This document shows positions 5,906 through 10,618 of a stretch of 10,618 nucleotides of DNA, piece by piece. The stretch comes from Candidatus Fraserbacteria bacterium RBG_16_55_9. GTDB taxonomy: Bacteria; Bipolaricaulota; Bipolaricaulia; RBG-16-55-9. The stretch lies in contig MFGX01000109.1 in the NCBI GenBank assembly GCA_001778455.1, forward strand, positions 17,021-27,638, read 5' to 3'. The position numbers and the translations under genes were made by a program. The notes under the pieces are model-generated. The model made no database searches. It saw nothing but the letters and a program-made list of their open reading frames with translations, and was not told the DNA's origin. Positions within the stretch are counted from its first letter, which is position 1. Each line of letters starts with the position of its first letter.

Positions 5906-7769
5906 GCCATTGGGAGTCTTCTTCGACGGCCGCCAACTCTTCCTCCACTCGTCTCGTCTGGTCGAGTGTGCTTCGACCACCTGTCTCTCCGAACTGCAGA
6001 GTGTACAAGGCATGATAGAGCCCTTTGTTCGCTAAGAGCTTTTCGTGTGTGCCCTCTTCGATGATGCGCCCTCTGTGAAGCACGAGGATCTTGTCCGAGT
6101 GGCGTATCGTGGAGAGCCGGTGAGCAATGACGATGGAAGTGCGCCCCTCTAGGATCTTGGCAATAGAGCTCTGGATGAGGCTTTCCGTCTTCGAATCAAT
6201 GTTCGCGGTCGCTTCATCTAGAATCAGAATCTTCGGATTGAAGGCCACGGCGCGGGCGAAGGCCAATAATTGCCTCTGGCCCACAGAAAGAGTCGCGCCG
6301 CGCTCTTTGACCTCCTCATCGTAGCCGCGAGGCAGGTCTCGAATGAAGTCATTGGCCTGGACGAAATGCGCTGCCTCAATGGCTCGATCCCGAGATATGC
6401 CGTCATTCTGCAAGCGAATATTCCCTAGAATGTCTCCAGAAAATAAGAAGACGTCTTGTAAGACGACGGCCATCTGCGAGCGCAACGATTCCAGATCCAG
6501 CTCTTTGATGTCCACGCCGTCGAGGAGAATTTGGCCCTTTTGAACCTCGTAAAGTCGCAACATGAGGCTGATGATCGTCGTCTTGCCGGAACCTGTCGGC
6601 CCAACAATCGCTACCCGCTCGCCGGGTTCGACCGTAAACGAGACGTCCTTTAAGATCCAGTCCGAGACGCCCTTGAGCTCCGATGCGTACGCAAACCAGA
6701 CATCGCGGAACTCGATTCGACCCTTGACCTCCAGAGGGGTCTTGCCCTCATAGCGTTCTTCCGGCTCATCGAGCAACAAGAAGATCCGCTCCGACGAAGC
6801 CATAGCTCCCTGCAAGATGTTGTACTTCTCGGCCAGATCGCTGAGCGGCTGGAAGAGCATTTCGATGTAGCTCACGAAGGCGACGAGCGATCCAAGAGTG
6901 AATGCGCCTCCGATGACATTGAAACCGCCGTACCACAGAATCAGCGCCGTAGCCACGGCTCGCAGCAAGCCGATCAGCGGCTGAAAGACAGCGAATATCG
7001 TGACCTGCTGCATGTTGGCGTCGTACTCCTCGCGATTGATCCCGGAAAAATTCTGGAAACTGCCCCCTTCGCGCACGAAGAGCTGAATGATCCGCATGCC
7101 GGAGATGCTCTCTGCGAGATATGCGTTGAGTTTCGCAAGCTTCCGGCGGACCTCGCGATAGGCATCGCGCGCTCGCTTGCGGAACTCAAAGGTGATCCAC
7201 ATGAGTAGCGGCGTGAGCAAGAGAATGAGGGATGCCAGCCGCCAGTTCAGCTGGAACATGATCGCAAAGATCCCTACGATGAGAAAGGCATCCTTGAAGA
7301 GATACACGAGTACCGCACTGTACATCTCGTTGATGGCTGCGACATCGTTGGTAGCCCGGGTGACGAGGCGACCCACGGGATTCTTGTCGAAGAAGCGCAC
7401 GGGCAGTTTCATGAGATGGGAAAAGATCTCCGTGCGCATGTCGTACATGACTCGCTGGCCGGTATACTGCAAGACATACACTTGTATAAACGAGAAGAGC
7501 AGGCGTGCCAAAAGCAACACCAAGAAAACCAGAGCGAATTGGGCTACACCCGCAATGGCTTGCTCATAGGGTTGTGAAGGCAGCATGAAGCGGTCGATCA
7601 CGATCTTGGTGATATACGGAAACACCAACTCCGTGCCCGTCATAATCAACGAGAGCACAATCGCCGCCACGAAGAGGCCGCGATAGGGCTTGACATAGCG
7701 CATCAGGCGCTTCATCAGGGCGGCATCGTATGCTTTGCCTAGCTTCTCTTCTTCCCACGCATATTGCAT
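5898..7769 (-). CDS. ABC half-exporter (permease-ATPase), subunit with consensus Walker B and LSVGQ signature
   Basis: The 623-residue half-transporter has an N-terminal type I exporter membrane domain of six segments (within about 33-310) and a C-terminal ATPase. Its N-terminus (EEEKLGKAYDAALMKRLMRY) is typical of the larger subunit of heterodimeric YheH/BmrD/LmrD-like exporters. ATPase motifs: Walker A GPTGSGKTT (390-398), Q-loop Gln 438, signature LSVGQ (494-498, variant), Walker B ILILD (514-518) with catalytic Glu 519, and switch His 550. The last 30 or so residues are a charged tail. Its ATG shares one base with the stop of the partner gene (TGATG), with AGGTG eight bases upstream, so the two are translated together. 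The likely role is export of drugs, lipids or peptides across the inner membrane; the substrate is not evident from sequence. Confidence 0.96.
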   Translation of the reverse strand: MQYAWEEEKLGKAYDAALMKRLMRYVKPYRGLFVAAIVLSLIMTGTELVFPYITKIVIDRFMLPSQPYEQAIAGVAQFALVFLVLLLARLLFSFIQVYVLQYTGQRVMYDMRTEIFSHLMKLPVRFFDKNPVGRLVTRATNDVAAINEMYSAVLVYLFKDAFLIVGIFAIMFQLNWRLASLILLLTPLLMWITFEFRKRARDAYREVRRKLAKLNAYLAESISGMRIIQLFVREGGSFQNFSGINREEYDANMQQVTIFAVFQPLIGLLRAVATALILWYGGFNVIGGAFTLGSLVAFVSYIEMLFQPLSDLAEKYNILQGAMASSERIFLLLDEPEERYEGKTPLEVKGRIEFRDVWFAYASELKGVSDWILKDVSFTVEPGERVAIVGPTGSGKTTIISLMLRLYEVQKGQILLDGVDIKELDLESLRSQMAVVLQDVFLFSGDILGNIRLQNDGISRDRAIEAAHFVQANDFIRDLPRGYDEEVKERGATLSVGQRQLLAFARAVAFNPKILILDEATANIDSKTESLIQSSIAKILEGRTSIVIAHRLSTIRHSDKILVLHRGRIIEEGTHEKLLANKGLYHALYTLQFGETGGRSTLDQTRRVEEELAAVEEDSQWLR

Positions 7770-9490
7770 CAGATCTTCACCTCTTCCTCCGCTTTCTGCA
7801 GCTCATAAAGGTGAGCGTAGATTCCGCCTTGTGCCAGCAATTGATCGTGCGTGCCTCTCTCCACAATACGGCCTCGATCGAGCACGATGATGTGATCGAG
7901 GTCTTTGACAGCAGAGATGCGGTGGGCAATCACCAGAGAGGTCCGGGAGCGGAGGACCTCTTTGAGGTTGCGAAGAATCTCCTCTTCCTTCTCCGCATCC
8001 ACAGCCGAGAGCGCGTCATCGAGGATCAAGATCTTTGGATCCGTGAGCAAGGCCCGCGCGATGGCTACACGCTGCTTCTGGCCGCCCGATAGTGAGACCC
8101 CACGCTCACCCAGAAGAGTGTCAAACCCCTGCGGCATCTCCAGGATTTCGTCATAGATGCCTGCGCGACGGGCCATTTCGGTTATGGCCTCCATCGGGGC
8201 CTCGGGTTTCCCGAAGGCGATGTTCTCGCGAACGCTGGCCGAGAAGAGAAAGCCATCCTGGGGAACTAATGCCACCTGCTCGCGTAAATCGCGCAGAGAA
8301 TACTCTTGCACCTCGCGCCCATCCAGTAGGAGTTTTCCAATCGGCGGATCAAAGACTCGCACAATGAGATGGACCAGCGTGCTCTTCCCCGCACCCGTAA
8401 GCCCGATGATTCCCAGCGTCTGACCCGGCTCGACGGTAAACTGAATATTCTCCAATGCCGGCTGACCGCCGTCGTATGAGAACGTCAAGTCACGAAGCTC
8501 GATGCGACCGGGCCCATCGAAGGGTTTCGGGGTTGCACTGTCCGCGATGTCCGGCTGAACGGTCAAGATCTTGTCAACCCGCTGCATCGATGCGTTCCCA
8601 CGTTGGACCATATTGACCATCCATCCCAAGGCCATCATCGGCCACGTGAGCAGACCCAAATAGACATTGAAGGCTACGAACTCCCCTAACGAGATCGTAC
8701 CTGCGATCACAGCCCGTGCACCAAAGAAGAGAACGATCAGACTCGAGAGGCCGCTCATGAAGGCGATCATGGGATCGAAGAGCCCCCAGACCTTGACCAG
8801 GCTCATGTTCCTATCGATAAAGAGCTGATTCGTCTTGGAAAAATCTCGCCCCATGCCCTCTTCTTGCGTGAATGTCTTGATAACTCGGACACCAGCAAGG
8901 GCTTCGCGGACCTTCTCCATCAGAGTGGAGAACGTCTCCTGCACAGCTTGGAAGCGTTTGTGGATGACCCGCCCAAAGAAGGCAACCATAAGAGTCAAGA
9001 TCGGCAAGGGTGCAAAAGCATAGAGAGTCAAAAGCGGGCTAATCGAGATCATGGCTCCTACGCATACGGTCACCATGATGATAAAATCAGAGAAAGCCAT
9101 GACACCAAAGCCCACGGCCATCGTGATTGCGTCCACATCGTTTGTGAAATGGGACATCAACTCCCCCGTCTTCGTGTCCTGGAAGAATCGAGCCGAGAGT
9201 TTGAGCATGTGATCGTAGAGGCGGTCGCGAACATCGCGGCGGATGAGGCGTGCAGTCCCGAAAAGAAAGTACCTCCAGAAGAAGCGCAGGAACGCTACCA
9301 CGGCAGCAATGCCCAGCACCATCAGTGCATACAAGAGAAGCTGACGACCCTCGCCATGGGTGAGTTCGTCCACGGCACGACGAATGATCTGCGGGACGAT
9401 GAGCTGCCCACCGTCGACCACCAAGAGCGCTAGAAGACCAACGAGCACGCGCACCCGATAGCGCCAAATGTAACGAAGCATACTCTTCAT
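7769..9490 (-). CDS. ABC half-exporter (permease-ATPase), subunit with degenerate Walker B
   Basis: The 573-residue half-transporter has six predicted membrane segments (within about 12-295) and a C-terminal ATPase. Motifs: Walker A GLTGAGKST (363-371), Q-loop Gln 411, signature LSGGQ (467-471, consensus), Walker B ILILD (487-491) followed by Asp 492 where the catalytic Glu is expected, D-loop SAVD, and switch His 523. The Glu-to-Asp change is the hallmark of one half of heterodimeric exporters such as TM287/288 and BmrC/BmrD. It should form a degenerate ATP site with the LSVGQ signature of the next gene's product. ATG 9490 has GGAGG nine bases upstream; an internal ATG three codons on is a weaker alternative. 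It starts 29 bp after alaS on the same strand, so a shared transcript is possible. Confidence 0.96.
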   Translation of the reverse strand: MKSMLRYIWRYRVRVLVGLLALLVVDGGQLIVPQIIRRAVDELTHGEGRQLLLYALMVLGIAAVVAFLRFFWRYFLFGTARLIRRDVRDRLYDHMLKLSARFFQDTKTGELMSHFTNDVDAITMAVGFGVMAFSDFIIMVTVCVGAMISISPLLTLYAFAPLPILTLMVAFFGRVIHKRFQAVQETFSTLMEKVREALAGVRVIKTFTQEEGMGRDFSKTNQLFIDRNMSLVKVWGLFDPMIAFMSGLSSLIVLFFGARAVIAGTISLGEFVAFNVYLGLLTWPMMALGWMVNMVQRGNASMQRVDKILTVQPDIADSATPKPFDGPGRIELRDLTFSYDGGQPALENIQFTVEPGQTLGIIGLTGAGKSTLVHLIVRVFDPPIGKLLLDGREVQEYSLRDLREQVALVPQDGFLFSASVRENIAFGKPEAPMEAITEMARRAGIYDEILEMPQGFDTLLGERGVSLSGGQKQRVAIARALLTDPKILILDDALSAVDAEKEEEILRNLKEVLRSRTSLVIAHRISAVKDLDHIIVLDRGRIVERGTHDQLLAQGGIYAHLYELQKAEEEVKI

Positions 9491-9519
9491 GAGACGCGGC
9501 CTCCCCGCGGGTGGATTCC

Positions 9520-10618
9520 TTACCCTTCCCTCTCCAGTTTCTCTTTGACCACGCGTGGCAGGGTTTCGAGCGCTTCCGGCAGTTTTTCCGGTTGGTCACC
9601 GCCGCCTTGAGCGAAGCGCGGGTTTCCTCCCCCCTTGCCTCCGACAATGTGAGCCGCATCGCGCACAATGTCGCCCGCGCGCAACTTATCAATGAGTGAA
9701 TCGCTCACCTTGCACACGAGTGTCACTTTGCCTTCTTGAATACTCCCCAAGAGCACAATGCCCCGCTCCAATGAGCTTTCGATGAGATCTGCCAGCTCCT
9801 TCATCTCTTCGCCGCTTAGTTCCACTTGCGCCGAGACAAGCTGGCATTTGTCGAGCTGCGCTCTTTGTTGCAGCAACTCATCTCGCTTAACTTTGAGCCA
9901 CTCCTTCTTGAAACTCTTGAGGTCGCGTTCCAGTGATGCCTTCTCGTCGAGCAGCGCCTCCAGTTTGGGCAGAAGCTCTTTCTCCGATGCTTTCAGTCGG
10001 GTGGCCATCGTGCGCAGTTGGCTCTCTTTCTCCGTGAGATAGCGAAGCAGGTTGTCTCCTGTGGCCACATAGACGCGGCGCACTCCGGCAGCTACGCCCT
10101 CTTCGCCGATGATCTTGAAGAGGCCAATCTCTCCGGTGCGACGAACGTGAGTTCCACCGCAGAGCTCAATGCTCACGGGACCACCGTTCTCTTCTTCGCT
10201 CACAATGGAGACAACGCGAACTTTCTCTTTGCCTTGGTAGTCTTCCGCAAAGAGCGCCATCGCGCCTTTGGCCTTGGCGTCTTCCAGCTTCTCCTCGGTG
10301 ATCTTGACAGGTAAGTCACTGAGGATGGCGCGATTTGCCAACGCTTCCACTTGCTGAATCTCATCGGGCGTCAGAGGTGCGAGGTGAGCGAAGTCAAAGC
10401 GCAATTCATCCGGGGCTACAAGCGAGCCTTTTTGAATTCCACCTTGATGACCAAGTACTTTCCGTAACTCAGCGTGCAGGATATGTGTGGCTGTGTGATT
10501 GCGCATCGTGCGCTGGCGACGTTCTGTATCAACTCTGAGGAGACAGTGATCGCCTTGATTAAACGCGCCTTCAAGTATCTTGACTTGATGCAGATAGACT
10601 CCGCGTTTATCCCTCTGA
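9520..10618 (-). CDS. alaS: Alanine-tRNA ligase, C-terminal portion (5' end outside the window)
   Basis: The 366 visible residues form the C-terminal half of alanyl-tRNA synthetase, which charges tRNA-Ala and removes mischarged Ser and Gly. The reading frame is open through the right edge, and the residues before the first internal Met (GVYLHQVKILEG, then VDTERRQRT) match AlaRS, so ATG 10506 is not the start. The editing domain carries the zinc ligands HTATH (His 41 and 45 of the visible part) and CGGTH (Cys 153, His 157), plus QKGSLV and RFDFAH. A coiled coil follows (about 192-262). Last comes the C-Ala domain with GGKGGGNPRFAQGGG (about 326-340), used in tRNA binding. It ends in TAA at 9520-9522. 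Catalytic and tRNA-recognition domains should lie to the right. All visible key residues are intact. Confidence 0.98.
   Translation of the reverse strand, partial: QRDKRGVYLHQVKILEGAFNQGDHCLLRVDTERRQRTMRNHTATHILHAELRKVLGHQGGIQKGSLVAPDELRFDFAHLAPLTPDEIQQVEALANRAILSDLPVKITEEKLEDAKAKGAMALFAEDYQGKEKVRVVSIVSEEENGGPVSIELCGGTHVRRTGEIGLFKIIGEEGVAAGVRRVYVATGDNLLRYLTEKESQLRTMATRLKASEKELLPKLEALLDEKASLERDLKSFKKEWLKVKRDELLQQRAQLDKCQLVSAQVELSGEEMKELADLIESSLERGIVLLGSIQEGKVTLVCKVSDSLIDKLRAGDIVRDAAHIVGGKGGGNPRFAQGGGDQPEKLPEALETLPRVVKEKLEREG

Noticed and set aside
8864..9433. Long plus-strand open frame of 189 codons opposite the first ABC gene
   Set aside because: It lies wholly antisense to a clear ABC exporter, its translation is rich in His, Glu and Arg without any domain, and it has no promoter or ribosome binding site.
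9087..9692. Minus-strand open frame of 201 codons spanning the alaS-ABC junction
   Set aside because: It is out of frame with two certain genes and crosses the end of one and the start of the next; the translation looks like shifted-frame noise.

Overview
This is a bacterial chromosomal window of moderately high GC, with tightly packed, mostly minus-strand genes, many of them overlapping by a few bases. AlaRS, MoxR, DUF58, BCP-type peroxiredoxin and bacterial-type ABC half-exporters are all bacterial in character. Nothing fixes the phylum. The mix and style would suit a deep-branching or environmental lineage such as Acidobacteriota, Chloroflexota or a candidate phylum, but this is a guess. 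There are no mobile elements, rRNA, tRNA or CRISPR arrays.

Right part (5898-10618, minus strand, read right to left). The 3' portion of alaS (editing domain, coiled coil and C-Ala domain; its 5' end lies outside the window) is followed 29 bp later by two ABC half-exporters joined by a one-base stop/start overlap. The first has Asp in place of the catalytic Glu after Walker B. The second has LSVGQ in place of LSGGQ. Both changes fall on the same composite ATP site, as expected for a heterodimeric exporter with one degenerate site.

Middle (5234-5905). The only plus-strand gene is a BCP/PrxQ peroxiredoxin whose end overlaps the end of the second ABC gene by 8 bp. Its upstream region is shared with the divergent MoxR operon. 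That region holds two back-to-back sigma70-like promoters. Between them, overlapping one -35 box, is a block of five alternating CAAG/CTTG half-sites containing a 26-bp imperfect palindrome. The minus-strand transcript would start with a leader of about 120 nt that can fold into a long bulged hairpin.

Left part (1-5233, minus strand). A six-gene run reads: a membrane DUF4129 protein, a two-TM small membrane protein, a MoxR AAA+ ATPase, a DUF58 protein, a multi-TM protein and a soluble helical protein. The spacings are -4, -29, +6, -19 and about +22 bp. A frameshifted MFS transporter follows 48 bp later and runs off the left edge. The cluster is of the MoxR/DUF58/DUF4129 type but has no transglutaminase domain: where a TgpA-type protein would carry one, the DUF4129 protein has a short proline-rich loop. 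The last two small proteins of the run are unrecognised and are the best candidates for undescribed partners of the MoxR-DUF58 machine.
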